A DNA stretch of 64,000 bases, from positions 3,906,210 through 3,970,209 of the forward strand of contig JAKSZT010053881.1 of the NCBI GenBank assembly GCA_026826555.1, in the 5' to 3' direction. Under the pieces are notes generated by a model. That model had not been told where the DNA came from. It worked only from the letters and a program-made list of their open reading frames with translations, and ran no database searches. The stretch's first letter is position 1; the number at the start of each line of letters is the position of its first letter. The DNA is from Tolypeutes matacus. Its lineage: Eukaryota > Chordata > Mammalia > Cingulata > Chlamyphoridae. Of this stretch, positions 12,152-23,199 are shown in pieces. A program made the translations under genes and the position numbers.

Positions 12152-12507
12152 AGGAGGCGGATGTGGCTTAAGCAATTGGGCTCCCGCCTACCACATAGGA
12201 GGTCCTGGGTTCGGTTCCTCCTGGAGAGTATGGGTAAGACAGCGAGCTGGCATGACAGGCAGGCATGGCAAGCTGACGTAGTGAGATGATGCAGCAAGGA
12301 GATACAAAGAGGAAGGACAGTGAGAGACACAGCAAAGCAGGGAGCTGTGGTGACTCAAGTGATTGAGCATCTCTCTCCCACATGGGAGTTCCCAGGTTTG
12401 GTTCCCAGTTCCTCCTAAAGAGAAGACGAGTACACAGCGAATGGACACAGAGAGCAGACAGTGAGCACAAACAACAAGGGGGGACAATAAATAAAATCTT
12501 TAAGAAA
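12152..12507 (+). mobile_element. DAS SINE, dimeric, inserted at tail of the previous copy
   Basis: The first head is GGAGGCGGATGTGGCTTAAG and the second, near 12,340, is GGAGCTGTGGTGACTCAAGT. The body holds AATGGACACAGAGAGCAGAC and the end is ACAAGGGGGGACAATAAATA. It sits in the A-rich tail of the 11,702 element. Confidence 0.85.
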
Positions 12508-14061
12508 AAGAATAAATGAGTAAATGCTTTAAAAACTGAATGTTTTGCAAATGTTTTGTTTTTAATGTTATTGTTAACATTTTGAACCCATATTCAAAAT
12601 TAACCATTTTTAAGCAAACAATTCAGTGGCATTTAGTACATTTACAATGTTGTGCAATCACCACCTCTAATCTAGTTCTAAAATAGTTTCATCATCCCCA
12701 AATAAAAGCCCATATCCATTAAGCAGTTAATTTCTATTCCCCTCTTTCTCCAGTACCTGGCAACCACTGATTTGCTTTCTTTCTCCACGGATTTACTTAT
12801 TCTAGATAATTCATATAAATGGAATCATAAAATATATGATCTTTTGTATCTGAATTCTTTCACTTAGCATAAATATTTTTAGAGTCATTCAAGTTGTAGC
12901 ATGTGTCAGTAGTACTTCCTTTTTACAGCTAAATGATATTCCATTGTATGTATACACATATTTTGCAGCTCTGTTGTTTAGTGCATGTACTTTTAAGATT
13001 ACTGTGTCTTTCTGGTAGTTGATCCTTTTATCATTATATAATGTCCCTTTGTCTCTGATAATTTGTTTTTGTTTTGTTTTGTTTTGTTTTTTGCCTTGAA
13101 GTCTATTTTATACTTCTATATAGCCACTCCTGCTTTCCTTTGATTAATGCTTGCATGATCCATCTATTCCATCTTATTTTCAGCTGGCCTATATTGTTAT
13201 ATATGAGTAAGTTTCTTGTAGAAAGCATGTAGTCGGCTCATGTTTTTAAATCCACTCTGCCAATCTTTGCCTCTTCATTGGTATATCTAGACCATTTGCA
13301 TTTAATATAAGTATTGATATGTTAGGGCTTAAACCTGCCATTTATTTTTTTGTTTTCTCTTTGTTCTTTGTTTCTGTTTTCTTTTTCCTACCATCCTGTG
13401 GGTTACTTGAACTTTTTTTTAAACTATGTTTTGATTTGTCTCTAGTGTTCTTATTTTTATTTCTTTTTATTTTTATATTTTGTTTGTTTTTGGTGCCGAA
13501 ACCTGGAATCAAATCTAGTGTTTTTAAATTTATCTCTTTGTATAGTTGTTTTTAGTGGTCACTTTAAATATTATATTATATAAACAACCTGTCACAAACT
13601 ACTGGTGTCAAATGAAGTATAGAAACCTTACCTCCACGTGTATCCCTTTACTTTCCCCTGTTTATAATATTATTGTTTCAACTATTTCCTTTACATATAT
13701 TTAGAACCACATCACAGTGTTATCATTTTTGTTTTAGCTATCAAACATACTTTTGAAAACTCAAGAGGAGAAAGAAAGTTCATTTTATTTATTCATATTT
13801 TTACTCTTTCCATTGTTCATTCTTCTTTCTGATGTTTTAAGATTCTTTATTTAATCATTTTCTTTCTGTTTAGAGACCTTCCTTTAACCAGTCTTTTAGA
13901 GTTGTCCCCTACTGGGGACAAATTCTCTCTTCCATCTGAGAATGTCTTTATTTTTCTCTTCTTTCCTGAAGATTATTTTCATTGGATAAAGGATTCTTTT
14001 ATTTGAGCACTTTAAAAACATCATACCACTTTTTTTCTCTCTCTTTATCTATTTATTTTTA

Positions 14062-14145
14062 TTTTTTAGAAAGTACTGGGAATTGAACCTGGGGCCTCAT
14101 ACGTGGGAAGCAGGTACTCAACCACTAAGCTACACCTGCTCCCCT
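14062..14145 (-). mobile_element. DAS SINE head, antisense, short
   Basis: Only the head is visible in reverse complement (GAATTGAACCTGGGGCCTCA to 'CTAAGCTACACCTGCTCCCC'), with a T/A-rich tail on its left. It lies inside the old L1. Confidence 0.75.
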
Positions 14146-14202
14146 CTTCTTCATCTTTAAACTATCTTTCCTTAGGTTTTCTAAAGCCTACATCCCCTTC
14201 TG

Positions 14203-14579
14203 TTTGTTTTTTTTTAATTTCATATTTTTTTATTTCCCTCCCCCAAGATGGTTCCTTCGTCTGTTTGCTTGTTGTTTTTTGCTCATTGTCTGTTCATTGT
14301 CTGTTTTTTCTTTAGCAGGCACCAGGAACCAAACCCGGGACTTCCCATGTGGGAGGCAGGCACACAACTGCTTGAGCCACATCCCCTCCCTGCTCATTTG
14401 TTTTTGCTCATTGTCTGCTTGTTGTCTTTTGCTCATTGTCTGCTCATTGTTCTTGCTTGATGTCTGCTCATTATCTGCTCACTGTTTGTTTGTCTTCTTT
14501 AGGAGGCACCGGGAACCAAACCTGGGACCTGCCATGTGGGAGGTAGACACTCATCTGCTTGAGCCACATCTGTTCCCCA
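14203..14579 (-). mobile_element. DAS SINE, dimeric with TGCTCATTGTC linker repeats, antisense
   Basis: Two heads (AACCAAACCCGGGACTTCCC and 'AACCAAACCTGGGACCTGCC') are separated by a linker that repeats TGCTCATTGTCTG-like units about eight times. The 5' end is GAGCCACATCTGTTCCCC at the right. The linker repeats are an expanded form of the GACAATGAGCA motif of the body. Confidence 0.82.
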
Positions 14580-15330
14580 TGCCACTTCATTTTGACTGCC
14601 ATGGTTTCAGATGAGAAAGCCTCTGTCATTTGAATTTTTTTTTTCCCCCTTCAGGAAGATTTCATTTTTCTCTGAGTGCTTTTAAGTTTGTTTGTTTTTT
14701 TTTCTTTTTGTCTTTAGTCTTCAGAAATTTAATTTTGATGTGTCTTGTTAAGGATCTCTTTGTGTTTATCCTATTTGGGGTTTGCTTGCCTTCTTGAATC
14801 TATGTTTTTGTCTCTCACCAAATTTGTGAGGTTTTTCAACCATAATTTCTTTGAGTACTTTTTCAGCCCTGCCCTCTTTCACCTTTCCTTCCAAGACTCT
14901 GGGACACCAATGTTAGATATTTTTATAATCTCACACATTCCTGAATATTTGTTCTTTTTTTTTTTTTTTTCCTTGACTGGTCTGTTTTCTCACTTTTGTT
15001 CAGATTGTGTAATTTCTTTTGTTCTACCTTCCAGTTCACTGATTCTTTCTTCTCTCATCTCTATTTGGCTATCATGTTTTTCGGTTCTAAAATTTCTATT
15101 TGGTTCTTCTTTATATCTTCTGTTTTTTCTACTGAGACTGTCTATTTCTTTGCTGAAGTTTTCTATTCTTTGTTTGTTTGTTTGTTTTCATTTGGTTTGA
15201 GCATGTTTGTAATTGCTCATCGAAACATTTTTGTCATGGCTGCTTTAAGCCTCTGTCATCTTGGTGTTACCATCTATTGATTGCCTTTTTTCATTCTTTT
15301 TGAAAACTTCTTGGTTCTTAATATAATGAG

Positions 15331-16250
15331 TGATATTGATTGGAACCTGGATATTTTTGTGTTATGTTACTACTATGGATCTTATTTAAGCCTTCTTTCT
15401 ATTTTAGCTGGCTTTTTCTGACACTTTGTTATTACCAAGAGGAATTAGAAGTCCTTGTTCCCTGCCTGGCCTCTATTGACACTCTCGGTGGGGAAGGGTG
15501 GCACTCATTGTCACTGCTGGGTGAGTTGGTGGGGCTTCCAAGTCTCAATGTGGTCTCCACTGATATAATCATGGGGGTGGCCTCTTACCAGTGGATACTA
15601 GTAAAAGTCTTTACTCTTCACTAAAACTTCTGACACCACCAAACAGGGAGGGAGGAGTCCTCACCTTACTGCCAAAGTTAGAATTCCGGGCTCCCCTACT
15701 TGGTCTCCACTGACACATCAGGGTTGCCTTGTTCCCCTTGACTAGGATGAGGGACTTCTCTAACACCACTCCGTAAGGGTGTTGTGTGCGTCATTACAGC
15801 CTCCTTGCAAGTAGAAGTCTCAGCTCCCCACTTGGCCTTTGCTCATGTGGATATGGGTGGGCCACAGTTTTCTCTGTGGAGTTTGAATGAAATAGTGGTT
15901 ATTTTCTAAAAAGTTTCTTTCTTGCAGTGCTGCCCCTTTTCTTGTTCTTTGTCTAGGGAGAGCAGCTCTTGTTAGGGCGGGGTTTTTTGGTCTGCTTGTT
16001 GGCATTTCCAGGTCACCAGCTTCTTCAGCTATAAGTCTGCTATATATGAGGCAAAGAGAAAACTCGGAGAACTCACCACTATGTTGTTCCTTGGGCCCCA
16101 AGGTCCCTAGCTGGTCTTCCTTCTTCTGTCTACCTTTTAGAGCCTTATTTTTGTTTTATCGAGGGTTCTTAGTTGTACTTAGGAGGAGGAATAATGAAAA
16201 GTATATCTACTACATCGTTCTAGAAGTAGAAGTCACTTTCAGCTCATTTT
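15331..16250 (-). mobile_element. Probable continuation of old L1, 5' part, antisense
   Basis: The repeated phrases 'CTTGGTCTCCACTGACACA', AATGTGGTCTCCACTGATAT and 'CTTCTGACACCACCAAACAG' resemble the 5' region of old L1M elements in antisense. This fits the L1 to its left running 3' to 5' with increasing coordinate. The right end is not clear and the family call is tentative. Confidence 0.45.
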
Positions 16251-16540
16251 TATGGGGTAATCCACGTAACCAGAACTTGTAAGGTTAAATGATAACACAG
16301 GCATCCCTGTTTACGTGCCAACCATATGAGAATGCAGTCACCAATATTCAGAGTCTAGCCCCCTCAGCCTTGCAGATAGAAATTTATTTTGTCATTCCCT
16401 ATGGTGAGTGACTTCAAGGAGACTGATTCAGACTGACAGCCCTCATAAGAAAATGATGTATATAACCAGGCAACCAATTTATTTAATGTACGATGATTAC
16501 AAAATATTACTTCAACAAGGATCAGATAGTGTTTGGTTGG

Positions 16541-16991
16541 TGTATTAGTCAGGGTTCTCTTGGGAAACAGAATCAACAGGATATATCTGTCAATAATATG
16601 AGATTTTATAAGGATCTCTCATGCAACCGTGGAGATGCACAAGTCCAGATTCTGCAGGCAGGCTACAAGCCAGGGGCTCCAATGAAAGTCCAATGAAAGG
16701 TCCTTGATGAGTTCTGGGAGAAGTTGGCTGTCCAAAGACGAGCTGGGAAATTCTCTCTGAATGTTGAAATCACTTCCCCTTTTAAGGCATTCAGCTGATT
16801 GGATAAAAGCGTCACCCATTGATGATGCAGTCTCCCTGATTGATGCAGATGTAATCAGCCATCCACGCAGTAAACTCACTGGTGATCAAAGTCCATAAAT
16901 GCTCTTGTATTACAATTAGCCCGGTGCTTGCTGGACCTAACACCTGGACAAAATTACCTGGCCAAGCTGATACATTAGCCTAACCATCACA
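16541..16991 (-). repeat. ERV-L 3' LTR
   Basis: This is the LTR at the 3' end of the provirus. It starts TGTGATGGTTAGGCTAATG on the minus strand and its outer end abuts the GTTGG duplication. A purine-rich stretch (AAGGAGTGGAC on the minus strand, 16,992-17,002) next to its inner edge is the likely polypurine tract. It aligns end to end with the 22,744 copy. Confidence 0.93.
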
Positions 16992-17327
16992 GTCCACTCC
17001 TTGTCAACTCGGCAACCATACACATTACCTTAAACCATGCTTAGTCTTTAAGTAAAAACAATAACAGACAAGTATACATATATATTTCTGCCTAACAATG
17101 TTCAACTCCCTGCGTACAACTGGAAACGCATTAATTCCCCACAGAATAGGGTGTAAGTCTTTGGGTAATATTCATTCTTAAACTTGACATCCTTAAATAT
17201 TATGACATGGAATTAATACAACTTTTCATATGATAGGTGAAAAGGTTGGGGAACAAAACAAGAAATTCGTTTTGTGTACATATGAAATAATACTCATAAA
17301 GAAACAAGGAAAAAGGGTTCATGACTA

Positions 17328-17855
17328 TTACAGTCCTCGTTTCTGTAACTGCTCACGTAGTCGAAGCTCATATTTATCACTACCTTCTTCCACTACCCAT
17401 TCCATGTTCCCGTTACCTTCAGCAAGCACGTCAGCTGGCCGTGGTTCTTTGCCTAGTGGGGTGACCCAAACTTTCATTCCCGAAGATTCTGGGCCATTGT
17501 TAGTCCTGCTTGAATTGGTTTGTTGCAATTTTCCATTGACTTTAATCACAGGGCATGGCAGTACGAGGAGACGCCCTAGAGGATCTCCTGCATTCCAGGC
17601 AAACTCTTCTTTACCCCCGTTATGTAGATGTAGTTCTATTTCCCCTTGATAGTAAGGATCAATCACTCCAGCTAGTACAGTAATTCCTTTCTTTGCCTGT
17701 TGATTCACAGGTAAGAGGAGCCCAAGGTGGCCAGGTGGCAGTCTTATCTTCCAGTTCAATGCAATCATTGTTGTGTTCCCTGAAGGCATCACTCCTCCTT
17801 TTGGGACTAAAACCTGTAGTCTGGCAGAGCTTAAGGTTGCAGGGACAGGAATCAA
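17328..17855 (-). pseudogene. ERV-L dUTPase domain (end of pol)
   Basis: This open frame of about 175 codons follows integrase. It has the dUTPase-like segments GHLGLLLPV, AGVIDPYYQGEIELHLHN (the substrate-binding motif around the central D and Y) and GDPLGRLLVLP. In ERV-L elements a dUTPase sits here, after integrase, unlike the position in betaretroviruses, and removes dUTP to limit uracil in the DNA copy. No stop occurs over this domain, but its reading frame differs from that of the upstream integrase piece, so pol as a whole is broken. Confidence 0.75.
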
Positions 17856-17863
17856 AAATTTTC

Positions 17864-18602
17864 CTAGTGGGTCACTAGGGTAATAGTGAGTGGAGCCACT
17901 CCCATTTCCACCCCTTGATTCCTGGTCCCATGAATCCTGGTTATGGGAGAAACAGCATCATAGAGAGGACGCTGATTCAGAGCATACACAGCCTCCTGGA
18001 GAACATTGCCCCAGTATTGCAACGTATTGCCACCTAGTTGGCACCGTAATTGAGTCTTCAAAAGGCCATTCCACCGTTTTATTAATCCAGCTGCTTCAGG
18101 GTGATGGGGAACATGGTAAGACCAGTGAATTCCATGGGCATGTGCCCATTCCTGCACATCATTTGCTGTGAAATGGTTTCCTTGATCAGAAGCAATGCTG
18201 TGTGGAATGCCATGGCGGTAGATAAGGCATTCAGTAAGTCCACGGATGGTAGTTTTGGAAGAATAATTGCATGCCGGAAATGCAAACCCGTAGCCAGAGT
18301 ATGGGTCTATTCCAGTTAAAACAAATTGCTGCCCTTCCATGGTAGAAATGGCCCAATATAGTCAACCTGCCACTAGGTAGCAGGCTGGGCACCTCGAGGA
18401 ATGGTGCCATATCGGGGGCTGAGTGTGGGTCTCTGCTGCTAGCAGATTGGGCATTCAGCAGTGGCTGTAGCCAAGTCAACCTTGGTGAGGGGAAGTCCAT
18501 GTTACTGAGCCCATATATAACCTCCATCCCTACCTCCATGGCCACTTTGTTCATGAGCCCGTTGGATAACGACAGGAGTGGCTGGGGAAAGAAGCTGAGC
18601 AT
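17864..18602 (-). pseudogene. ERV-L integrase, decayed, catalytic Glu replaced
   Basis: The core frame (18,340-17,864) shows IDPYSGYGFAF with the first catalytic Asp, then SDQG with the second Asp (codon 18,185-18,187). In the family a Glu lies 35 residues on; here the position after AAGLI is Lys (codon 18,077-18,079). The upstream zinc-binding part is in another frame with in-frame stops. The enzyme would be inactive. Confidence 0.75.
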
Positions 18603-19086
18603 TAAACTCTTCCTCTGCTGAAGTCGTCACCCTCTGGTGAGCATTCACGTGGGACACAAATATGTTCATGTTTTATCCACATACCTCTTCCCCAGACCTC
18701 TTTGTCACCAATTTTCCAATCATGTTCCTTCCAAGTCCCTGACCATCCAGCCAAACCATTGGCAACAGCCCATGAATCAGGGCACAAATGAACCTCTGCC
18801 CATTTCTTCTTCCAAACAAAATGAAGAACTGAGTGTACTGCTCGAAGTTCTGCCCACTGGGAAGATTTGCCCTCACCGCTATCCTTCAAGGATGTCCCAG
18901 AAAAGGCTGCAGTGCCCACGCAGCTGTCCACTTTTGGGTGGTGCCTGCATATCGTGCAGAACCATCTGTAAACCAGGCCCGAGTTTTCTCATCCTCAGTC
19001 AACTGATTGTAAGGGACTCTCCAAGAGGCCAAAGGTATGGGCTGGGAAAGAGAAGGTAAAGTGGCAGGGGTGGTGACCATGGGCAT
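18603..19086 (-). pseudogene. ERV-L RNase H domain, decayed
   Basis: Visible pieces are WFTDGSARYAG (first catalytic Asp), SQWAELRAVHSVLHF (Glu) and LCPDSWAVANGLAGW (Asp), the order expected of retroviral RNase H. They fall in at least two frames (19,086-18,886 and 18,931-18,602), so there is a frameshift between the first and second motifs. Confidence 0.7.
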
Positions 19087-19143
19087 TTAGGCTACTTCTT
19101 CATGTAACTTACTTGTACCTTCAGGACCTGCTCAAGCCTTAGC

Positions 19144-20560
19144 TCATATATACCACTTCCACTTTATTATGGAGTACTGCTGGGCACACCTAACTTTATG
19201 GTTTGGTGGGTCAGACAATACCCAGCTCATGATAGGCAACTCAGGTCTCATGGTAACTTCATGGCCCATGGTTACACATTCAGTCTCTACTAAGACCCAG
19301 TAGCAAGCCAAAAGCTGCTTCTCATAAGGGGAGTAGTTATTTGCAGAGGATAGCAAGGCTTTGCTCCAAAATCCTAGGGTCTACATTGTGATTCCCCTAT
19401 CAGGGGCCTGCCAAAGGCTCCACACAGCATCTTTATTTGCCCCTGAAACTTCCAGCACAATTGGATCTGCTGGATCATATGGTCCAAATGGTAGTTCAGC
19501 TTGCACAGCAGCCTGGACCTATCGCAGTGCTTCCTCTTGTTCCAGTCCCTAATCAAAACTAGCAGCTTTGCTGGTCACTCAGTAAATGGACCAGAGTAGC
19601 ACACCCAAATGAGAAATATGTTGTCTCCAAAATCCAAAGAGGCCAACTAAGTGTTGTGCCTCATTTTTGGTCATAGGAGGGGCCAGGTGCAACAGCTTAT
19701 CCTTTATTTCAGAAGGAATATCTCGACACCTGGAAATTTCACTGAAGTGGAAGGACCCTATATTTTTGTTCGATTTATCTCCCATGCTCTCTCATGCAAA
19801 TGCCTTATCAATAAATCTAGAGTCTTTGCTACTTCTTGCTCAGTAGGTCCTATCAACATGATATCATCAATATAATGGATCAAGGAGAGAGATCAAGGTC
19901 CCTGCCGGCAATATTATGACATAGGGCTGGAGAGTTGATATACCCCTGAGGCAGGACAGTGAAGGTATACTGCTGGCCTTGCCAGCTGAAAGCAAACTTG
20001 TTTCTGGTGGTCCTTACTAATGGTAATTGAGAAAAAAGCATTTGCCAGATCAACAGCTGCATACCAGGTACCAGGGGAAGTATTGATTGCTCAAGCAATG
20101 ATAACCACATCTGGTACAGCAGCTGCAATTGGAATTACCACCTTGTTGTTTACGATAATCTGTCATCCTCCAAGATCCATCTGTTTTCTGCATAGGCCAA
20201 GTAGGAGAGATAAATGGGAATGTGGTGGGAATCACCACCCCTGCATACTTCAAATCCTTGATGGTGGCACTAATCTCTGCAATCCCTCCAAGAATCCGGT
20301 ATTGCCTTTGGTTTACTATTTTGCTAGGCAGGGGCAGTTCTAGAAGCTTCCACTTGGCCTTTCCAACCATAATAGTCCTCATTCCACAAGTCAGGGAACC
20401 AATGTGGGGATTCTGCCAGTGACTGAGTATGTCTATTCCAATTATGCATTCTGGAACTGGGGAAATAACCACAGAATGGGTCCAGGGACCCACTGGACCC
20501 ACTATGAGATGGACCTGTGCTAAAATTCCAACAATCACCTGACCTCAAGAGCCCCTACTC
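19144..20560 (-). pseudogene. ERV-L reverse transcriptase, decayed
   Basis: Fragments in element order are the protease end and RT start (frame 20,538-20,050, with DGSWRMTDY), the [12 protein letters not shown]...[14 protein letters not shown] segment (20,128-19,880) and the catalytic YIDD box (19,863-19,874) in a further frame. A thumb or connection piece (YSPYEKQLLACYWVLVETE) lies at 19,356-19,144. Several frameshifts and stops separate them. The YIDD active site itself is intact. Confidence 0.8.
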
Positions 20561-20700
20561 TGACTGGTGAACCACAGTGATATTTTGGGTCTCCTGGAAT
20601 TAATGTCACTTCTGAACCAGTGTCTAATAATCCCTGAAATGTCTGATCATTTCCTTTTCCCCAGTGCAGTTACTCTGGCAAAAGGCTGTAGGTTTCCCTG
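20561..20700 (-). pseudogene. ERV-L aspartic protease remnant
   Basis: In reverse complement the segment reads LLDTGSEVTLIPGDPKYH. This is the retropepsin active-site motif (DTGS codons at 20,613-20,624) immediately upstream of RT. The matching C-terminal motif CIIGIDIL is in the next frame segment (20,538-20,050). Confidence 0.75.
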
Positions 20701-21839
20701 GGGAAAGGTGGGAGGAAGATTAACGGTATAAATTTTTCGCAGGTTAACAGGATTCTTCCCCAAGGGGACCTGGCCTCCTCCTCATTCAAGGGGCTCTGGG
20801 TCTGTAAACTATCTCAAGTCTGGGAATTGATTAAGGGGCTGTGATTCTCTGCATCTGTAATTTGAGTTAGGGTTTTGTTCACTCGACCTAGAACTCTTCT
20901 GCTTATACAGATCCAGAAGAAATTTAGTAGACTGTCCATGTATTTCACTTCTAGGTACCCCATGATCTATTAGCCAATGCCATAACTCCATGTGACTCAG
21001 ACTATTCTGTGTGCTGTTTTGAATCTTTCATTGTGGTAGCCACGCCCACCTTGCCTTTGGAGATTAACTGCCTATACTTGACTTTTACCTGACTGAGATC
21101 CCATCATCCCCATAATGTTTAAGAATTCCAATTCCATTACAGCCCCTCCTACAGTAATATCTGGACTGCAGAGAAGAGCAACCACAGAGCTCTTCAGAGA
21201 AGATGGAGTTAGTCTTACAAATTTATTCCTCACAGTCCTGGTTAAAGGTGTGTCCTCTGGACATTCCTGGGGAGGGTGGGCAGGTCTCAAATGGTTAATC
21301 CATTCTAGCATTCCAATCTCTCTAAGCCTTTGAATCCCCTTGTCTACTGTATACCAGGGCAAATCAGGCATCTCAACATCAGACATGCTAGGCCATCGTT
21401 TTGTCCGTGTTTCAGTCAACCACCCAAACAAACTGTTAGAGCCCTTTCTGACCCCTCGAGCTGCAGCCTTGAATCCAGAATTTCTGCTTAGTGGGCCCAT
21501 ATCAATAAATTCAGCCTGATCCAACTTTATATTCCTTTCACCATTATCCCATACCCTTAGTATCCATTCCCACGCATATTCCCCTGATTTCTATCTATAT
21601 AAGTTGGAAAACTCATGCAGCTCTTTCAGAGTATAGCATACTTCCTCATGGGTCACACTTTGTATTTCACCTTTGGGGCTTATTGTGATTTTAGTCTAGT
21701 AATAGGTCTCAAAGACAAGAGGGGTGGTGAGGGTGGGTAAGGAGAAGGATTCCAGATGTCTTGCAGACTACTGACTTCAGGGCATTCCTTTGCTTTTTCT
21801 TCTGGTGAGACAGGATTAATCTCTTCAGGCAGGGATAGG

Positions 21840-22080
21840 AAGGTAGATTCCTCAGGGCAGACTGGAAGTTGGTTAGTGCATGATGGAGTTTGGCTGGTAC
21901 CTGCCTCGTGGCTGGGAGGAGGTCCAGACTCTCTGGGGCAGGCTGGATTCTGGACAGTACAGGCTTCAGTTTGACTGGTACCTACCTCAGGGCTAGAAGG
22001 AGATCTGGATTCCCTGGGGCAGACTGGAGGCTGGGTGATACAAGGTTGAGAAGGTGTGGTCTCCACAGGGCAGGCCATTA
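21840..22080 (-). repeat. Three 81-bp tandem repeats inside ERV-L gag
   Basis: The motif GGGCAGACTGGA/GGGCAGGCTGGA recurs about every 81 bp (near 21,857, 21,937 and 22,017). Translated on the minus strand, each unit is about 27 residues with the core P-x-C-P-x-E-S, as in VCPRESRS, ACPRESGP and VCPEESTF, and ends GTSQT in two of the three. Confidence 0.8.
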
Positions 22081-22722
22081 CAGGTTTATCTGGTAAAGTC
22101 TCCACAGAATTTAGGGTTCCAATATCCCCACCAATATTATCATCATCCCATATGTCTCCATCTCAATATTCAAGGTTCCACTCCTTTCCGATCAATGCCT
22201 TCACTTCAATTGCAGAAACCCTCTGAGGTTGAGATTTTAGTTTCCTCTGTAATTCTGCTACTCGTACAATGAGAGTCTGGGTTTCATTCTCAGATATCTC
22301 AAGTCTGTGGCTACAGGAGACAAGATTTTCTTTCAAGGCACACGTAGAAACTTCCATATCATTCATGTGACATTTAAGTTTGAAATTTGAAGACTTTAGC
22401 TCATCTCTTTCTTTTGTAACTGTATTCAGAGTATCTAGGAGGAGCCAGCCAACAGAATTATACTTTTTGACTCCACAAAATTCTGTTAAGGTGCTGAAAA
22501 CACTCTCACTCAGATCCTTGCTTCTTATAAGCAAGGAAGTAGGGGAATCCAGTGATGCTATTTTGCATATCTCTATTGCCACCTCACTCCATGGACTGTT
22601 AGCAACCTCTTCGTTATTGGAAAGAGAGTCATTAGTACCCTTGAGTCCAATTAGAATAGAGAGCCAATTACAAAACTCCCAGAACCACCTCAGACATCCC
22701 AGTTTAAGACTCTGTTCCTCAA

Positions 22723-22740
22723 GAACCACTCCCGGTACCA
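22723..22740 (-). other. ERV-L primer binding site (tRNA-Leu)
   Basis: On the minus strand the sequence TGGTACCGGGAGTGGTTC begins 3 bp after the 5' LTR. It complements the 3' end of a leucine tRNA (CCACTCC-GGTACCA type) with one or two mismatches. Leucine priming is what names ERV-L. Confidence 0.85.
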
Positions 22741-22743
22741 AGC

Positions 22744-23194
22744 TGTATTAGTCAGGGTTCTCTTGGGAAACAGAATCAACAGGAGATATCTGTCAATAAT
22801 AGGAGATTTTATAAGAGTCTCGTGTGACCGTGGGGGGATGCACGAGTCCAGGTTCCGCAGGCAGGCTACAAGCCAGGGGCTCGGAGGAAAGTCCAATGAA
22901 AAAACTTGATGAGTTTCTGGGAGAAGTTGGCTGTCCAAAGATGAGCTGGGAAATTCTCTCTGAATGTTGAAATCACTTCTCTTTTTAAGGCATTCAACTG
23001 ATTGGATAAAAGTGTCACCCATTGCTGATGCAATCTCCCTGATTGATACAGATGTAATCAGCCATCCATGTAGTAAACTCACTGGTGATCGAAGTCCATA
23101 AATGCTCTTGGATTACAATTAGCCCAGTGCTTGCTGGATCAAACACCTGGACACAATTACCTGGCCGAGTTGACACATTAGCCTAACCATCACA
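22744..23194 (-). repeat. ERV-L 5' LTR
   Basis: This is the LTR at the 5' end of the provirus. It is the same length as its partner at 16,541 and ends beside GTTGG at 23,195. Most differences between the two are single-base changes, with one denser patch about 75-100 bp from the low-coordinate end. Confidence 0.93.
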
Positions 23195-23199
23195 GTTGG

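Larger units (their letters stand above)
12540..15330 (-). mobile_element. Old L1 (L1M-type), antisense mosaic
   Basis: The plus strand carries typical antisense L1M words: 'GCAATCACCACCTCTAATC' and 'GATATTCCATTGTATGTATA' (3' UTR), then 'AGACCATTTGCATTTAATAT', AAGGATCTCTTTGTGTTTAT and 'TTCAGTTCACTGATTCTTTC' further in. Two SINEs interrupt it (14,062 and 14,203). The F- and L-rich frames across it (such as 14,745-15,200) are translations of the T-rich antisense strand, not genes. Confidence 0.7.
21060..22741 (-). pseudogene. ERV-L gag, decayed, with a Pro/Cys tandem-repeat region
   Basis: There are three frame pieces in element order. The first (22,741-22,163, about 190 codons, no ATG at its start) has a coiled-coil-like stretch with TKERDELKSSNFKL. 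The second (22,105-21,680) is proline-rich and repetitive. The third (21,524-21,072) has capsid-like sequence (WPSMSDVEMPDLPWYTVDKG). The first piece shares its layout with the gag-like frame of the provirus at 53,981 (compare REERDKLRIKL), which supports the gag call. Stops and shifts separate the pieces. Confidence 0.7.
16541..23194 (-). mobile_element. ERV-L provirus, complete structure (LTR-gag-pol-dUTPase-LTR)
   Basis: Two direct LTRs of 451 bp flank decayed gag and pol on the minus strand. A perfect 5-bp target duplication GTTGG is present at 16,536-16,540 and 23,195-23,199. The LTRs start TGTGATGG and end AATACA in element orientation, as class III (ERV-L/MT2) LTRs do. The primer site matches the 3' end of a leucine tRNA. 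There is no env, and a dUTPase domain follows integrase, both known hallmarks of ERV-L. By eye the two LTRs differ at roughly 40 positions (about 9%), so the insertion is old but younger than the L1M background. No reading frame spans a full gene. Confidence 0.93.

Noticed and set aside
14745..15280. Frames of 94-151 codons rich in Phe, Leu and Ser
   Set aside because: They are translations of the T-rich antisense strand of an old L1; the real L1 sense strand is minus and is decayed.
16992..17327. Possible env gene of the ERV-L
   Set aside because: Only about 335 bp lie between the dUTPase domain and the 3' LTR, no membrane-protein-like frame is present, and ERV-L elements are known to lack env.
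17230..18319. Plus-strand frames of 61-139 codons across the provirus
   Set aside because: They are shadows of the minus-strand dUTPase and integrase frames.
18231..18602. 123-codon minus-strand frame as an intact integrase N-terminus
   Set aside because: This frame is not the one that encodes the His/Cys zinc-binding residues; the correct frame carries stops, so only a remnant call is justified.
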